Shown: piece after piece, positions 16,662 to 27,303 of the stretch | How the letters are laid out: the number at the start of each line of letters is the position of its first letter | Numbering within the stretch: position 1 is the stretch's first letter | Assembly (NCBI RefSeq): GCF_023515995.1 | Contig: NZ_CP097320.1 | Coordinates: 4,402,001-4,466,000, forward strand | Direction: 5' to 3' | Source: Candidatus Mycobacterium methanotrophicum | GTDB lineage: Bacteria > Actinomycetota > Actinomycetes > Mycobacteriales > Mycobacteriaceae | DNA: 64,000 nucleotides | The notes under the pieces: model-generated | Told to the model about the DNA's origin: nothing | Databases searched by the model: none | Seen by the model: the letters and a program-made list of their open reading frames with translations, nothing else | Program-made: the position numbers and the translations under genes

Positions 16662-17783
16662 TTAGCTGGTGATCTTGGCGATCTGGGCGTCGGACAATTT
16701 CACCACCGCGGGCGGGAGCGGCTGGAAGTGCACCTTGTCCAGGAACGAAGGGCTGTTACCGTCGGTGATCGCCCAGTGCAGGAATGCCTGTAGCGTCTGC
16801 GCGGTGGCGGCGTCCTTTTGATTGGTGTTGACGATCGCGTACTCGTAGTTGATGATCGGGTACCCGTTCGCGGCTGGCCCGTCGATCAGCGAGACCACCT
16901 GGTTCACCGGGGTTTTCGAGACGAAGCTGGTGGCCGCGGCCTGAATGCTGTGGGGGTCGGGCAGCAGGTATTTACCGGCGGCATTGCCCAGCTGGGCCTC
17001 GCCGAGTCCCTTCTGCCCGGCCTGGTCGAGGTAGCTGATGCCGATGTAGGCGACGCAGCCGGGAGTCTGGGCGCAGCCGGTCACCATGCCGCCGTTGCCG
17101 TTTTCGCCCAGCGCGCCCGGCACCACGGGGAAATCGACGGTGGTGCCAAAGCCGGGCGACTTGCCCCAGCCGTCGGGGTCTTGCCTGGACAGATACTGGG
17201 TGAACAGAAAAGTGTCACCGGACCCGTCGGAGCGGTGCAGGGTAACCACCGGGGTGGCGGGCAGGTTCACCCCGGGGTTGAGGGCGGCGATCTGCGGGTC
17301 GTTCCAAGTTTTGATCGTGCCCCGGTACATGGCGGCCAGCACTTTGCCGTTCAGCTTGAGGTGCTCGGTGACACCGGGCAGGTTGTAGTTGACCTGCTGA
17401 GCGGAAATGGCCAACGCGATGTTCATCAGCCCCTTGTGCGCGGCCATGTCACCCTCGGACAGGTACGCGTCGGAGGCGCCGATATTGACCGCTCCGGCGG
17501 CGGCCTGAGAGATCCCAGCGCCCGAACCGGTGCCCTGGCTATTGATGCTGACATTCGGGTACTTCGCTTGATAAGCCGGACCCCACACGTTGAACAGCGG
17601 GTAAAGCAGCGTGCTACCGGTCTCGGACAAGGTCACCGGTGACGTCGCGGGCGTGGTGGCGACACTGCCGGGAGCGGCCCCCGGTTTCGACGAGCCACCC
17701 GTGTTCGAACCGCAGGCTGGCGCTGCCAGGACCAACGGCACGGTGGCCGACAGGGCCAACAGGCTCCGCAAACGAATTTTCAT
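16662..17783 (-). CDS. pstS1: PstS1-type phosphate-binding lipoprotein, copy B, canonical pocket
   Basis: A 373-residue copy of the 38-kDa antigen PstS1. It has the same signal peptide and lipobox as copy A, but the standard pocket: ETGSTLLYPLF, SQGTGSGAG, GASDAYLSEGDMAAHKG and HRSDGSGDTF. These agree with my memory of M. tuberculosis PstS1. The ATG at 17783 is used; the open frame continues upstream only because the pstB tail has been shifted into this frame. Its neighbour upstream is the broken pstB, so it must rely on the PstB/PstC/PstA encoded by unit A. It converges on pstS2 copy A with a 76-base gap. Confidence 0.92.
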   Translation of the reverse strand: MKIRLRSLLALSATVPLVLAAPACGSNTGGSSKPGAAPGSVATTPATSPVTLSETGSTLLYPLFNVWGPAYQAKYPNVSINSQGTGSGAGISQAAAGAVNIGASDAYLSEGDMAAHKGLMNIALAISAQQVNYNLPGVTEHLKLNGKVLAAMYRGTIKTWNDPQIAALNPGVNLPATPVVTLHRSDGSGDTFLFTQYLSRQDPDGWGKSPGFGTTVDFPVVPGALGENGNGGMVTGCAQTPGCVAYIGISYLDQAGQKGLGEAQLGNAAGKYLLPDPHSIQAAATSFVSKTPVNQVVSLIDGPAANGYPIINYEYAIVNTNQKDAATAQTLQAFLHWAITDGNSPSFLDKVHFQPLPPAVVKLSDAQIAKITS

Positions 17784-17788
17784 CCGCC

Positions 17789-18169
17789 TCACCCTATCCT
17801 TTTCGTTATTTGTATCCGTGGCACCGACGACGACACCGAGGAGCCTGCGGTCACCGAACAGTCCGGAAACGTAACGCACAGTTTCGGCGTGCTTCGGCGA
17901 TAAAACAACTGTTCGGTGGGCCCTTCCTCGACCAGCTTGCCGTCAAAAAATAAGGCCGCCCGGTCCCCAATCCGGGCAGCCTGGGTCGCCTTACCCGAAC
18001 CGGTCGGCCCCAGCAACGACGTGACCGCGCGCGCGGGAAAATCCAGGCTCACCTGATCGAGCACGGTTTTAGCGCCGAACCCCAGGGCCAGGTTGACAAC
18101 CCGGATGGCCGGATCAGCGACACCAGAATCGACGGCGCCGGACTCGGCGTCGAGCTGTTCAGGATTCAT
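17789..18169 (-). pseudogene. pstB: pstB copy B, internally deleted and frameshifted
   Basis: The N-terminus up to Walker A (GPTGSGK) and the C-terminal GDRAALFFDGKLVEEGPTEQ are preserved, but everything between is gone. By comparison with unit A, 483 bases (161 codons, in frame) are deleted. This removes the Q-loop, the SGGQQQ signature, Walker B and the H-loop. Further on, a run of five A in unit A (GATAAAAAC) is four A here, shifting the frame after EQLF into unrelated sequence (YRRSTPKL). ATP hydrolysis is impossible. The remnant still provides the transcriptional lead-in to pstS1 copy B. Confidence 0.92.
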
Positions 18170-18372
18170 CAGCACCCGATGCTACATCCAGAACGCCACG
18201 CTCAGGCCGGCCCGTTCATCCTTCATCTACCTTCAAACATTTGTATATTCACGGTGGGTTCACAGATTTTTGCCGACCGGCGACCCATCTGCCCGACCGA
18301 ACATGGCTCTGCGGCTCGCCTCGGTGGCAGAGTGAATGCGTTGGTCGACCTGCTTCTGCGGAGAGGAGTTCT
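18170..18372. promoter_or_regulatory. Divergent promoter, copy B, with TTCAC repeats 11 bases apart
   Basis: Nearly identical to the copy A region, with GTTCATC CTTCATC at 18214-18227 and TTCAC-GGTGGG-TTCAC at 18248-18263. The two TTCAC units are 11 bases apart, the spacing expected for tandem binding of an OmpR/PhoB-family regulator such as RegX3. A GAGAGGAG ribosome-binding site (18361-18368) precedes the pstS2 GTG. Confidence 0.5.
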
Positions 18373-19464
18373 GTGAGGTTCAACCGAGCTGGCGTCGCCC
18401 TGCGCCTGCTGGTCGCCGGCGCACTGGTGCTATCGGGATGCGGCAGCCACACCAAAAGCTCGTCGGTGCAAGTGAACTGCGGCGGCAAGAAGGAGCTCCG
18501 CGCTAGCGGCTCGACCGCGCAAGAGAACGCGATCGAACAATTCGTCTACGCCTATATCCGCTCATGCCCGGGCTACACGCTGGACTACGCCGCAATTGGC
18601 TCCGGAGCCGGGGTGAAGCAATTTTTCGCTAACGAAACCGATCTGGCGGGCTCCGACGTACCGCTGGATCCATCAACGGGTCAGCCCGACCGGGCGGCGG
18701 ATCGGTGCGGTTCGCCGGCGTGGGACCTGCCGACGGTGTGGGGCCCGATTGCGGTTACCTACCACGTCAACGGGGTGAGTTCGCTGAACCTGGACGGGCC
18801 CACCACGGCGAAGATCTTCAACGGCGCCATCGCCGTCTGGAACGATCCCGCGATCGCCGCGCTCAACCCCGGCACCACAATGCCTTCAACGCCCATTCAG
18901 GTCATCTTCCGTAGCGACAAGTCCGGAACCTCAGACAACTTCCAGAAATACCTCGATGGCGCATCCAACGGTGCGTGGGGTAAAGGCGTTAGCGAGACTT
19001 TCCGCGGGGGTGTCGGCGTGGGCGCCAATGGGAATAACGGCACGTCGGCGGCCCTGCAGAGCACCGACGGGTCGATCACCTACAACGAGTGGTCGTTTGC
19101 GGTGGGCAAACAGTTGCACATGGCCCAGATCATCACCTCAGCCGGGCCGGACCCGGTGTCGATCACTACCGAATCGGTCGGCAAGACGATTGCCGGGGCC
19201 AGGATCGCCGGGCAGGGCAATGACCTGGTGTTGGACACGTCGTCGTTCTACAAGCCGACCCAAGCCGGTGCCTACCCGATCGTGCTCGCGACCTATGAGA
19301 TCGTCTGCTCGAAATATCCGGATTCCGCCGCCGGCGCGGCCGTCAAGGCGTTTATGCAGGCCGCAATTGGCCCAGGCCAAGACGGGTTGCAACAATATGG
19401 GTCCATTCCGCTGCCGGCCTCGTTCAAATCGAAACTCGCGAAGGCGGTGAATGCCATCTCGTGA
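18373..19464 (+). CDS. pstS2: PstS2-type phosphate-binding lipoprotein, copy B, canonical pocket
   Basis: A 363-residue lipoprotein with N-terminus [20 protein letters not shown] and lipobox LSGC. GTG 18373 has a near-perfect RBS. The pocket motifs match the M. tuberculosis PstS2 sequence as I recall it: [24 protein letters not shown] and [20 protein letters not shown]. It lies 216 bases upstream of pknD in the same direction, reproducing the Rv0932c-Rv0931c pairing. It is likely an outer-face phosphate-binding protein working with PstC/PstA and possibly connected with PknD signalling (the latter is inference from linkage). Confidence 0.92.
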   Translation: MRFNRAGVALRLLVAGALVLSGCGSHTKSSSVQVNCGGKKELRASGSTAQENAIEQFVYAYIRSCPGYTLDYAAIGSGAGVKQFFANETDLAGSDVPLDPSTGQPDRAADRCGSPAWDLPTVWGPIAVTYHVNGVSSLNLDGPTTAKIFNGAIAVWNDPAIAALNPGTTMPSTPIQVIFRSDKSGTSDNFQKYLDGASNGAWGKGVSETFRGGVGVGANGNNGTSAALQSTDGSITYNEWSFAVGKQLHMAQIITSAGPDPVSITTESVGKTIAGARIAGQGNDLVLDTSSFYKPTQAGAYPIVLATYEIVCSKYPDSAAGAAVKAFMQAAIGPGQDGLQQYGSIPLPASFKSKLAKAVNAIS

Positions 19465-19517
19465 TTCAACGCGATCATTTCCTTGCAACAGAAATCTGGG
19501 CCCTATGGCAGGATAAT

Positions 19518-19555
19518 GGAATTCGCTGCGATAGCCGGAATTCGCTGGGCCCAGC
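19518..19555. promoter_or_regulatory. GGAATTCGCTG direct repeat and GCTGGGCCCAGC palindrome before pknD
   Basis: GGAATTCGCTG occurs at 19518-19528 and 19537-19547, 19 bases apart; the second runs into the 12-base palindrome GCTGGGCCCAGC (19544-19555). They lie 125-160 bases before the pknD GTG in an otherwise featureless 216-base gap and may be a binding site or a short terminator for pstS2. Confidence 0.3.
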
Positions 19556-19680
19556 TGGTTGAAGTATTAATGTGTTGGCTATTTAACCGTCGATCGCGGG
19601 GCCGGCGCATTATGGGCGTCGGGGACCGGGGCCGGGTGCAACTAGCGGAATCCGATGGCCGGGGGAAGGGAGCGTAGACG

Positions 19681-21630
19681 GTGAGCGGTACCGAGCGTGG
19701 TTCGCGGGTGGGGTCGCAGTTTGGTCCCTATCGGCTGCTACGGCTGATTGGCCGTGGCGGGATGGGCGAGGTCTACGCGGCCGAGGACACCCGCAAGCGC
19801 CGCGTGGTGGCGTTGAAGCTGATCTCGGGGCAATACTCCGGCGACCCGATGTTTCGCGCGCGCATGCAACGCGAGGCCGACGCCGCCGGGAGGCTGACCG
19901 AGCCGCATGTGGTGCCCATCCATGACTACGGCGAGATCAATGGGCAGCTGTATTTGGACATGCGACTGATCGACGGCACCGACCTGGCCACGCTGCTGAA
20001 ACGCTCTGGGCCGTTGAGCCCGCCACAGGCGGTGGCCATCGTGCGCCAAGTCGCCGCCGCGCTGGATTCCGCGCACGCCACCGGGGTGACCCACCGCGAT
20101 GTCAAACCGGAGAACATCCTGATCACCGGCGACGATTTCGCCTACCTAGCGGATTTCGGCATCGCGCGCGCCGCCACCGACCCAGGGCTCACTCAGACCG
20201 GGATGACGATGGGAAGCTACAAGTACATGGCCCCGGAGCGGTTCACCGCCGATGAGGCCACCTATCGCGCCGACATCTATTCGCTGACCTGCGTGTTGGC
20301 CGAGTGCTTGACCGGGTTTCCTCCGTACCGGGCCGAAAGCATCGAACGGGCGGTCGGCGCGCATCTGACCGCGCCTCCCCCGCGGCCCAGCCAACTGCGA
20401 CCTGGCGCGGTTCCGCCGGCCATGGATGGGGTGATCGCCAAAGGCATGGCGAAAAAACCCGAGGATCGATTTCACAGCGCCGGTGAACTGGCCAACGCCG
20501 CCCACGACGCGCTGACCGCACCCGAACAGCACCAGGCCGTCAGGATCACCGAGGACGCCGCCACCGCCGAGACAACGGCTCGTCCCGCCGCATCGGCTAC
20601 CGACGCGCAGAGTTGGGGCCCGCCCCCCGGCGGCAACTGGCCCGACCAACCCGCAATGCCGTCCTCTGGCAGACCTGCGGGTCCACCGGCGATCAGCCAA
20701 CCGCCCCGTGGGCAACAGCCCGATTTCAAGCCCGCCACGTCTGAGCCCCGCCGCAACCGCAAGCTATGGATCTTCATCGGCGCCGTCGTGATCCTGCTCG
20801 TCGCCGTGTTCGGCTACCTGGCGAGGCCCCACCACGCCGCATCGACATCGGCGTGCGGACAAAGCGTGTTGCCGTTTACCGGAATCGACTTCCGCCTTTC
20901 TCCGAGCGGCGTGGCGGTGGACGGCGCCGGCAACGTGTATGTCACCAGCGAGGGCATGTATGGCCGGGTGGTGGAGTTGGCGGCCGGGTCGAACACCACC
21001 ACCGTATGGCCATTCGCCGGCCTTTATCAGCCCCAGGGGGTGGCGGTCGACACCGCCGGCAACGTGTACGTCACCGACTTCAACAACAGGGTGGTGAAGT
21101 TGGCGGCCGGGTCGAACAACCAGACCGTATTGCCGTTCACCGGCCTCAATTACCCCGAGGGTGTAGCGGTGGATGGCGCCGGCGACGTGTATGTGGCCGA
21201 CCGGGGCAACGACAGGGTGGTGGAGTTGGCGGCCGGGTCGAACAACCAGACCGTGCTGCCATTCGACGGCCTCAAAGACCCAGATGGTGTGGCTCTGGAC
21301 AGCGCCGGCAGCGTCTATGTCACCGACACCGACCACAACAGGGTGCTGAAGTTGGCGGCCGGGTCGAACGCCCAGACGGTGCTGCCGTTCACCGGCATCA
21401 GCGTGCCATGGGGTATCGCCGTGGACAGCGCCGGCGACGTGTTCGTCACCGAACACGACAGCAGCAAGGTGGTGAAGTTGGCGGCCGGGTCAAACACCCA
21501 GAGCGAGCTACCGCTCACCGGGCTCAACACTCCTTTAGCCGTGGCAGTCAAGTCCGACGGGAACGTGCTCGTCGCCGATCGCGGCAACGACAGGGTGGTG
21601 CAGCTCGGGGTGAAGGGATGTTCTTCGTAG
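19681..21630 (+). CDS. pknD: Receptor-type Ser/Thr protein kinase PknD with NHL beta-propeller sensor
   Basis: 649 residues (PknD of M. tuberculosis is about 664). The GTG start follows a GGGGGAAGGGAG RBS. Kinase domain about 14-285: Gly loop GRGGMGEVYAAE, VAIK-type Lys in VVALKLI, catalytic THRDVKPENIL, DFGIA, and a threonine-rich activation loop (LTQTGMTMGSYKYMAPE). A Pro/Gln-rich linker is followed by one membrane helix near 362-381 (WIFIGAVVILLVAVFGYLA). The exterior portion has six NHL-like repeats of the form GVAVDxAGNVYVTD and VVKLAAGSN, the beta-propeller sensor. PknD phosphorylates anti-anti-sigma factors and links to phosphate or osmotic signals. It overlaps the next gene by 13 bases. 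Confidence 0.93.
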   Translation: MSGTERGSRVGSQFGPYRLLRLIGRGGMGEVYAAEDTRKRRVVALKLISGQYSGDPMFRARMQREADAAGRLTEPHVVPIHDYGEINGQLYLDMRLIDGTDLATLLKRSGPLSPPQAVAIVRQVAAALDSAHATGVTHRDVKPENILITGDDFAYLADFGIARAATDPGLTQTGMTMGSYKYMAPERFTADEATYRADIYSLTCVLAECLTGFPPYRAESIERAVGAHLTAPPPRPSQLRPGAVPPAMDGVIAKGMAKKPEDRFHSAGELANAAHDALTAPEQHQAVRITEDAATAETTARPAASATDAQSWGPPPGGNWPDQPAMPSSGRPAGPPAISQPPRGQQPDFKPATSEPRRNRKLWIFIGAVVILLVAVFGYLARPHHAASTSACGQSVLPFTGIDFRLSPSGVAVDGAGNVYVTSEGMYGRVVELAAGSNTTTVWPFAGLYQPQGVAVDTAGNVYVTDFNNRVVKLAAGSNNQTVLPFTGLNYPEGVAVDGAGDVYVADRGNDRVVELAAGSNNQTVLPFDGLKDPDGVALDSAGSVYVTDTDHNRVLKLAAGSNAQTVLPFTGISVPWGIAVDSAGDVFVTEHDSSKVVKLAAGSNTQSELPLTGLNTPLAVAVKSDGNVLVADRGNDRVVQLGVKGCSS

Positions 21631-22649
21631 CGCCGGGTGACCGAACTCCGGCTCGATCGGCGCTATGGACGCTATGGAGTCGGCGCGGGTTTTTGCGTGC
21701 CGGCGCGACGGCGGGACTGCTCGCGGTCGCGGCTCCTGCCGCCTGCTCGTCGGACAAGCCGGCACCTGGCCACCGCGCCGGCGGCGGACCGGTGACCATC
21801 ACCCACGTCTTCGGCGAGACGACCGTCCCCGAGCCACCCAAGCGGGTGGTCAGCGCCGGTTACACCGGGCAAGACGACCTGCTGGCAGTTGGCGTCGTGC
21901 CGATCGCGGTAACCAACTGGTTCGGCGACCAGCCGTTCGCGGTGTGGCCATGGGCCCGACCCAAACTCGGCAACGCCAAACCCGTTGTGTTGAGCCTGGA
22001 CAACGGAATTCAGGTCCAGCAGATCGCCGGGCTCAAACCCGACTTGATCGTTGCGACCGACGCCGGAGTCGATGCGGACACCTACCAGAAGCTGTCCGCG
22101 ATCGCCCCCACGCTTCCGCAGTCTGACGGCTACGCATTCTTCGAACCGTGGAAGGACCAGGCGACCGCGATCGGGCAGGCGGTTTTTCAGCGTGACCAGA
22201 TGAAGTCACTGATCAATGGCGTCGACCAGAGCTTCGCCGGTGTCGCGCAGAAGTATCCGCAGTTCAAAAACAAGAGGGTGCTGCTGCTGGAGGGCAACCT
22301 GCACCAAGGCAGCGCGGTGGCAGTAACCGGCTGGCGCACTGAGTTTTTGACCCAAATGGGTCTGGCCGTTGCTGACGCCATCACCCCGTTCGCAGTCGAT
22401 CAGCAGCGCGCGTTCGTTCCGCGCGGCAAGATCAGGGCGGTTCTGGATGCCGCCGACCTCCTGATCTGGACCACTGAAAACGACGCCGATCAACGGGAGC
22501 TGCTGGCCAATCCCGACGTGGCGGCGCTGCGCGCGCGCAGCATGTTCACCACCACCGACCAGGCCGGCGCGATCGCGTTCGCATCACCGCTCAGCTACCC
22601 GCTGGTGGCCGATCAGCTGCCCCCGCTGATCGGCAATATCCTGCATTAG
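21618..22649 (+). CDS. fecB2: Tat-exported iron-siderophore/heme-binding lipoprotein, FecB-like (Rv0265c type)
   Basis: ATG 21618 lies inside the end of pknD with a GGGGTGAAGGG RBS and gives 343 residues; upstream open sequence is the pknD shadow. A twin-arginine signal SRRGFLRAG (residues 21-29) leads to a lipobox APAAC with Cys43. The mature part has the type III periplasmic-binding-protein pattern: [55 protein letters not shown] and [13 protein letters not shown]. It is expected to sit on the outer face of the membrane and bind a ferric siderophore or heme. Translational coupling to pknD is unusual; in H37Rv, from memory, this gene lies after oplA. Confidence 0.85.
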   Translation: MFFVAPGDRTPARSALWTLWSRRGFLRAGATAGLLAVAAPAACSSDKPAPGHRAGGGPVTITHVFGETTVPEPPKRVVSAGYTGQDDLLAVGVVPIAVTNWFGDQPFAVWPWARPKLGNAKPVVLSLDNGIQVQQIAGLKPDLIVATDAGVDADTYQKLSAIAPTLPQSDGYAFFEPWKDQATAIGQAVFQRDQMKSLINGVDQSFAGVAQKYPQFKNKRVLLLEGNLHQGSAVAVTGWRTEFLTQMGLAVADAITPFAVDQQRAFVPRGKIRAVLDAADLLIWTTENDADQRELLANPDVAALRARSMFTTTDQAGAIAFASPLSYPLVADQLPPLIGNILH

Positions 22650-22813
22650 AGCTTTCGCCGCCGCAGGGAAGCGTGGCGGCGTGCGGTCGCGCGCCGGACC
22701 ACGCGCTAGGGACCGCGCTGCAACGGTTTTGGCGGCTCGCGGCGCGGAGCTGCGGCGAGACAGGAGTCACCGTGACCGGCAACCCATCCCGACTAGAAGG
22801 TGAGGAGCATCAG

Positions 22814-25800
22814 GTGGCCGGGAGGTGGCAGTTTTGGATCGACCGTGGTGGCACGTTCACCGACATCGTCGCCCGTCGGCCGGACGGGCATCTGCTGACG
22901 CACAAGCTGCTTTCGGACAAACCCTCGCGCTACTCCGACGCCGCCGTGGCGGGGATCCGCGCACTGCTTGGTCTGGCGCCGGATGATCCGATGCCGGCCG
23001 AGCGGATCGGGGCGGTGCGGATGGGCACCACGGTGGCGACCAACGCGCTGCTGGAGCGCAAGGGCGCTCGCACGGTCCTGGTCATCACCCGAGGTTTCGG
23101 GGACGCGCTGCGGATTGGCTACCAGAACCGGCCGCAGATCTTCAGCCGGAACATCATCCTGCCGGAACAGCTCTACCAACGGGTCATCGAAGTCGATGAA
23201 CGGATCACGGCCGACGGCACGGTGCTGCGGGCTCCCGACCTGGACCGGCTGGCCGGCCAGTTGCAGACGGCCTACGACGACGGGATCCGCGCCGTGGCCG
23301 TCGTGTGTCTGCACAGCCACCTGCACCCGGCCCACGAGCAGGCCATCGGCGAGGCGGTCAAGGCGATCGGGTTTCCGCACATCTCGCTGTCGGCCGAGGT
23401 CTCTCCGCTGATGAAGCTGGTCTCGCGGGGGGATACCACCGTCGTCGACGCCTACCTCTCGCCGGTCCTGCGCCGCTACATCGAGCGGGTGGCCGCCGAG
23501 CTGCCGGGGGTGCGCCTGATGTTCATGCAGTCCAACGGCGGCCTGGCCGAGGCCGGTCACTTCCGCGGCAAGGACGCAATACTGTCCGGTCCGGCAGGCG
23601 GCATCGTCGGCATGGTCCGTATGTCGGCCTTGGCCGGGTTCGCTCACGTGATCGGCTTTGATATGGGTGGCACCTCGACGGACGTGTCGCACTACGCCGG
23701 GGAGTACGAACGGGTGTTCAACACCGAGGTCTCGGGGGTGCGGCTGCGCGCCCCGATGCTCGACATCCACACCATTGCCGCTGGCGGCGGGTCGGTCCTG
23801 CACTTCGACGGCGCGCGTTACCGGGTGGGTCCGGACTCGGCTGGCGCCGATCCCGGCCCTGCCTGCTACCGCGGTGGTGGGCCGCTGACCGTTACCGACG
23901 CCAACGTGATGCTTGGTCGCATCCAGCCCGATCATTTCCCTGCCGCCTTCGGTCCTGATGGCGACGAGCCGCTGGACGTCGAAATCGTGCGGCAGCGTTT
24001 CGCCGAGCTGGCCCGCGAGATCACCGCGCGGACCGGCGACGACCGTACCCTTGAGCAGGTCGCCCAGGGCTACTTGCAGGTCGCGGTCGCCAACATGGCC
24101 AGTGCGGTCAAGCGCATCACGGTGCAGAAGGGCCGCGACGTCGCCGAGTACGTGTTGACCACGTTCGGCGGCGCCGGCGCCCAGCACGCCTGCGCGGTCG
24201 CTGATTCCCTGGGCATGGACACGGTCCTGATCCCGCCGATGGCGGGTGTGCTGTCCGCGTTGGGCATCGGGCTGGCCGACACGACCGCAATGCGTGAGCG
24301 GTCGGTGGAGTGTCTCCTCGCGCCGGAGGCGATGGAGCGCGTGCGCGGGGTGGCCGAGGCGCTGGAAAAAGACACCCGTGCCCGTCTGCTGGAAGAGGAT
24401 GTGCCCGCCGAGCGGATCCGCGTGACCCGCCGGGTATACCTGCGCTACGACGGGACCGACACCGCGGTCCAGGTGGGCCTGGCCGACCTGGCGGCCATGG
24501 TCGCCGAGTTCGAGGCCAGCTACCGGCGCACCTACTCCTTCCTTATGCACCGTCGGATCATCGTGGAGGCCGTCTCGGTGGAAGCCGTCGGCCTCACCGA
24601 ACAGCCTGACCTAAGCGCCCTACGGGAGCCGTCCGGTCCGGACGGCTCGGCGTCGGGACACATCGACACGGTCCGGATGTATACCCAGCGGGCCTGGCGG
24701 CAGGTTCCGTTGTTCCGGCGCGAGCGGCTCGGCCTCGGCGACACGGTCACCGGGCCGGCGATCATCGCCGAGGCCAACGCGACGACGGTGGTCGACGACG
24801 GCTGGCGTGCTCAGGTGACGGCGCTCGGGCATCTGCTTCTGGAGCGCGTGCGTGCCCGCGCCGGCACGGCCGAGGTCGGCGCCGAAGCCGACCCGGTGAT
24901 GCTGGAGATCTTCAATAACCTGTTCGCCTCGGTCGCCGAGCAGATGGGGGTGCGGCTACAGGCCACGGCCCAGTCGGTCAACATCAAGGAGCGGCTCGAC
25001 TTCTCCTGCGCGCTGTTCGACCCGGAGGGCAACCTCATCGCGAACGCGCCGCACATCCCGGTGCACCTGGGTTCGATGGGAGCGGCCGTCAAGGAGATCA
25101 TCGGCCGAAACGCCGGCCGGATAAAGCCCGGCATTGTCTACGCGATCAATGACCCGTACCACGGTGGCACCCACCTGCCCGACATCACCGTCATTACGCC
25201 GGTCTTCGGTGACGGCGAGCGGCTGCTGTTTTTCGTCGCCGCCCGTGGCCATCACGCCGAGATCGGCGGGGTGAGTCCCGGCTCGATGCCGGCGCACAGC
25301 CGGGACGTGCACGAGGAGGGCGTGCTGTTCGACAACTGGCTGCTGGTGGAGCATGGCCGCTTCCGGGAGGCAGAGACACGGCAGCTCCTGGCTGGGACGC
25401 CCTACCCCTCCCGCAACCCGGAAACCAACCTGGCGGACCTGCGCGCCCAGATCGCCGCCACCGAGAAGGGCGCCGAGGAGGTCCGCAAGATGATCGACCA
25501 CTTCGGACTGGAGGTGGTGTCGGCCTACATGCGCCACGTCCAGGACAATGCCGAGGAGGCGGTACGGCGTGTCATCGCAGTCCTGGGGGACGGCGAGCAC
25601 GCGTACGAGATGGACAGCGGCGCGATCATCAGGGTCCGTGTCTCGGTAGACCGGGAGAAGCGTGCGGCCACAATCGACTTCACCGGGACCACCCCGCAGC
25701 TGGACACCAACTTCAACGCACCGACGTCGGTAGTGATGGCCGCGGTGCTGTACGTGTTTCGGACCCTGGTCGACGACGACATCCCACTCAACGACGGCTG

Positions 25801-26413
25801 TCTCAAACCTTTGCGGGTGGTCATCCCGCCGGGCTGCATGCTCGCGCCGGTTTACCCGGCGGCAGTCGTCGCCGGCAACGTGGAGACGTCGCAGTCCATC
25901 ACCGGTGCCCTTTACGCAGCGCTCGGGGCCCAGGCCGAGGGCTCGGGGACGATGAACAACGTGACGTTCGGTAACGAGCGCAACCAGTACTACGAGACCG
26001 TCGCCTCCGGATCCGGCGCGGGTCCGGGTTACGACGGGGCGGCGGCGGTCCAAACCCACATGACCAACTCCCGGTTGACCGACCCCGAGGTTCTGGAGTG
26101 GCGGTTCCCGGTGCTAGTCGAGAGCTTTGCGATCCGCCGCGGCAGCGGCGGGGACGGGCGGTGGCGCGGCGGGGACGGCGCGGTGCGGCGGCTGGGGTTC
26201 CGGGAACCTATGGCGGTCAGCGTGCTGTCGCAGCACCGGCGCGTCCCCCCCTACGGGATGGCCGGGGGAGCGCCCGGTGCGCTGGGCCGCAACCTGGTCC
26301 GCCGCGTGGACGGCAGCGTCATCGAACTGGCGGGCTGCGACTCGGCCGAACTGAACCCCGGCGACGTCCTGGAGATCCACACCCCCGGCGGCGGCGGATT
26401 CGGGCGTCGCTGA
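22814..26413 (+). CDS. oplA: ATP-dependent 5-oxoprolinase, HyuA-HyuB fusion
   Basis: 1199 residues, close to OplA (about 1209). GTG 22814 was chosen because GAAGGTGAGGAG lies just upstream and the product then starts [20 protein letters not shown], the family N-terminus. Residues about 1-680 are the hydantoinase A/oxoprolinase ATPase half: [43 protein letters not shown] and [17 protein letters not shown]. Residues about 690-1199 are the hydantoinase B half: [26 protein letters not shown]-like [31 protein letters not shown] and the C-terminal GGGGFGRR. It opens 5-oxo-L-proline to glutamate using ATP. Next come pxpB and pxpC on the same strand. Confidence 0.92.
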   Translation: MAGRWQFWIDRGGTFTDIVARRPDGHLLTHKLLSDKPSRYSDAAVAGIRALLGLAPDDPMPAERIGAVRMGTTVATNALLERKGARTVLVITRGFGDALRIGYQNRPQIFSRNIILPEQLYQRVIEVDERITADGTVLRAPDLDRLAGQLQTAYDDGIRAVAVVCLHSHLHPAHEQAIGEAVKAIGFPHISLSAEVSPLMKLVSRGDTTVVDAYLSPVLRRYIERVAAELPGVRLMFMQSNGGLAEAGHFRGKDAILSGPAGGIVGMVRMSALAGFAHVIGFDMGGTSTDVSHYAGEYERVFNTEVSGVRLRAPMLDIHTIAAGGGSVLHFDGARYRVGPDSAGADPGPACYRGGGPLTVTDANVMLGRIQPDHFPAAFGPDGDEPLDVEIVRQRFAELAREITARTGDDRTLEQVAQGYLQVAVANMASAVKRITVQKGRDVAEYVLTTFGGAGAQHACAVADSLGMDTVLIPPMAGVLSALGIGLADTTAMRERSVECLLAPEAMERVRGVAEALEKDTRARLLEEDVPAERIRVTRRVYLRYDGTDTAVQVGLADLAAMVAEFEASYRRTYSFLMHRRIIVEAVSVEAVGLTEQPDLSALREPSGPDGSASGHIDTVRMYTQRAWRQVPLFRRERLGLGDTVTGPAIIAEANATTVVDDGWRAQVTALGHLLLERVRARAGTAEVGAEADPVMLEIFNNLFASVAEQMGVRLQATAQSVNIKERLDFSCALFDPEGNLIANAPHIPVHLGSMGAAVKEIIGRNAGRIKPGIVYAINDPYHGGTHLPDITVITPVFGDGERLLFFVAARGHHAEIGGVSPGSMPAHSRDVHEEGVLFDNWLLVEHGRFREAETRQLLAGTPYPSRNPETNLADLRAQIAATEKGAEEVRKMIDHFGLEVVSAYMRHVQDNAEEAVRRVIAVLGDGEHAYEMDSGAIIRVRVSVDREKRAATIDFTGTTPQLDTNFNAPTSVVMAAVLYVFRTLVDDDIPLNDGCLKPLRVVIPPGCMLAPVYPAAVVAGNVETSQSITGALYAALGAQAEGSGTMNNVTFGNERNQYYETVASGSGAGPGYDGAAAVQTHMTNSRLTDPEVLEWRFPVLVESFAIRRGSGGDGRWRGGDGAVRRLGFREPMAVSVLSQHRRVPPYGMAGGAPGALGRNLVRRVDGSVIELAGCDSAELNPGDVLEIHTPGGGGFGRR

Positions 26414-26649
26414 GTCCACTGCGTACGCCGTCATGTCCGTCGCGCTCACGCCTGACAGCGCGTGCGACAGAATCGCTTACTGCACCGCCAGGCCATCAGG
26501 CGGGAAGCATGCCGGCGGTAGAACCCGCCGGTCGCCCCACTCATCCTTGCCCTTGCCGCGACCCGGCCCTCTGAGCGTTTGCTAAGGCACCTCTGGCAGT
26601 GCTCGAAAATCCCTCGCCGCCACCCAACATCGGGGGTTACCGTCGAGTA

Positions 26650-27294
26650 ATGAGCGTGGCAATGGACCTCTGCGTCGCCGATACCGTTCTCGACTACGGC
26701 GATCAGGCACTCCTGCTGCAGTTCGACAGCACTGCTGATGTATTGGCGTGGACGACGGCGCTCCGCGAGGCGGCGCTGCCGGGTGTGCTCGACATCGTCC
26801 CGGCGTCGCGCACCGTGCTGATAAAACTCGACGGCCATCGTTATCAGGGCGTCACTCGTCATCGATTGCGCACGTTGCGCGTGGGCCCGTTGGCGATGAC
26901 CACCGCGCCGCCGGACCAGCGCACGATCATCGACGTCGTCTACGACGGTGCCGATCTCGCCGAAGTGGCCGACCGTACCGGGCTGACCGCCGCGCAAGTC
27001 ATCAACGCCCACACCGCTACCCCGTGGCAGGTCGGGTTCTGCGGCTTTCCTCCGGGTTTCGCCTATCTGGTTGGTGGCGACCCGCGGCTAGCCGTACCCC
27101 GGCGGTCGGAGTCGCGGCCGATGGTCCCGGCCGGTGCTGTGGGCCTGGCAGGCGAATTCACCGGAATCTACCCGCGTCAAGCGCCCGGCTGGTGGCAGCT
27201 GATCGGCCACACCGAGGCGGTCCTGTGGAATATCGACCGTCCAAGTCCGGCGCTGCTGACGCCGAGCATGTGGGTGCAGTTCCGAGCGGCATAG
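26650..27294 (+). CDS. pxpB: 5-oxoprolinase subunit B (allophanate hydrolase subunit 1 family)
   Basis: 214 residues from ATG 26650; a GTG at 26599 is in frame but adds non-homologous sequence, and ATG 26662 is also possible. Conserved PxpB/KipI-type blocks are [53 protein letters not shown] and [20 protein letters not shown]. PxpB with PxpC forms part of the ATP-dependent 5-oxoprolinase PxpABC, where PxpA is a LamB/YcsF protein not present in this window. The 236 bases between oplA and this gene hold no further gene that I can support. Confidence 0.88.
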   Translation: MSVAMDLCVADTVLDYGDQALLLQFDSTADVLAWTTALREAALPGVLDIVPASRTVLIKLDGHRYQGVTRHRLRTLRVGPLAMTTAPPDQRTIIDVVYDGADLAEVADRTGLTAAQVINAHTATPWQVGFCGFPPGFAYLVGGDPRLAVPRRSESRPMVPAGAVGLAGEFTGIYPRQAPGWWQLIGHTEAVLWNIDRPSPALLTPSMWVQFRAA

Positions 27295-27303
27295 GAGACC
27301 ATC

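Larger units (their letters stand above)
16662..19464. repeat. Tandem duplication, unit B (pstS1 - broken pstB - promoter - pstS2)
   Basis: Second copy of the 13309-16585 segment. The length difference is explained almost entirely by loss of the pstB interior corresponding to 14627-15109 of unit A (483 bases). Unit B keeps canonical binding proteins and leads into pknD, while unit A leads into pstC and pstA. Confidence 0.88.

Noticed and set aside
17789-18169. pstB copy B as a functional mini-ATPase
   Set aside because: It lacks the Q-loop, signature, Walker B and H-loop and is frameshifted at the end.
13309-19464. The pst duplication as an insertion-sequence composite
   Set aside because: No transposase, terminal inverted repeats or target duplications are visible at the unit ends; a simple tandem duplication suffices.
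22793-24550. A 585-residue minus-strand open frame opposite oplA
   Set aside because: High-GC shadow of oplA; composition (His/Gln/Arg/Gly rich) is typical of antisense frames and no motif is present.
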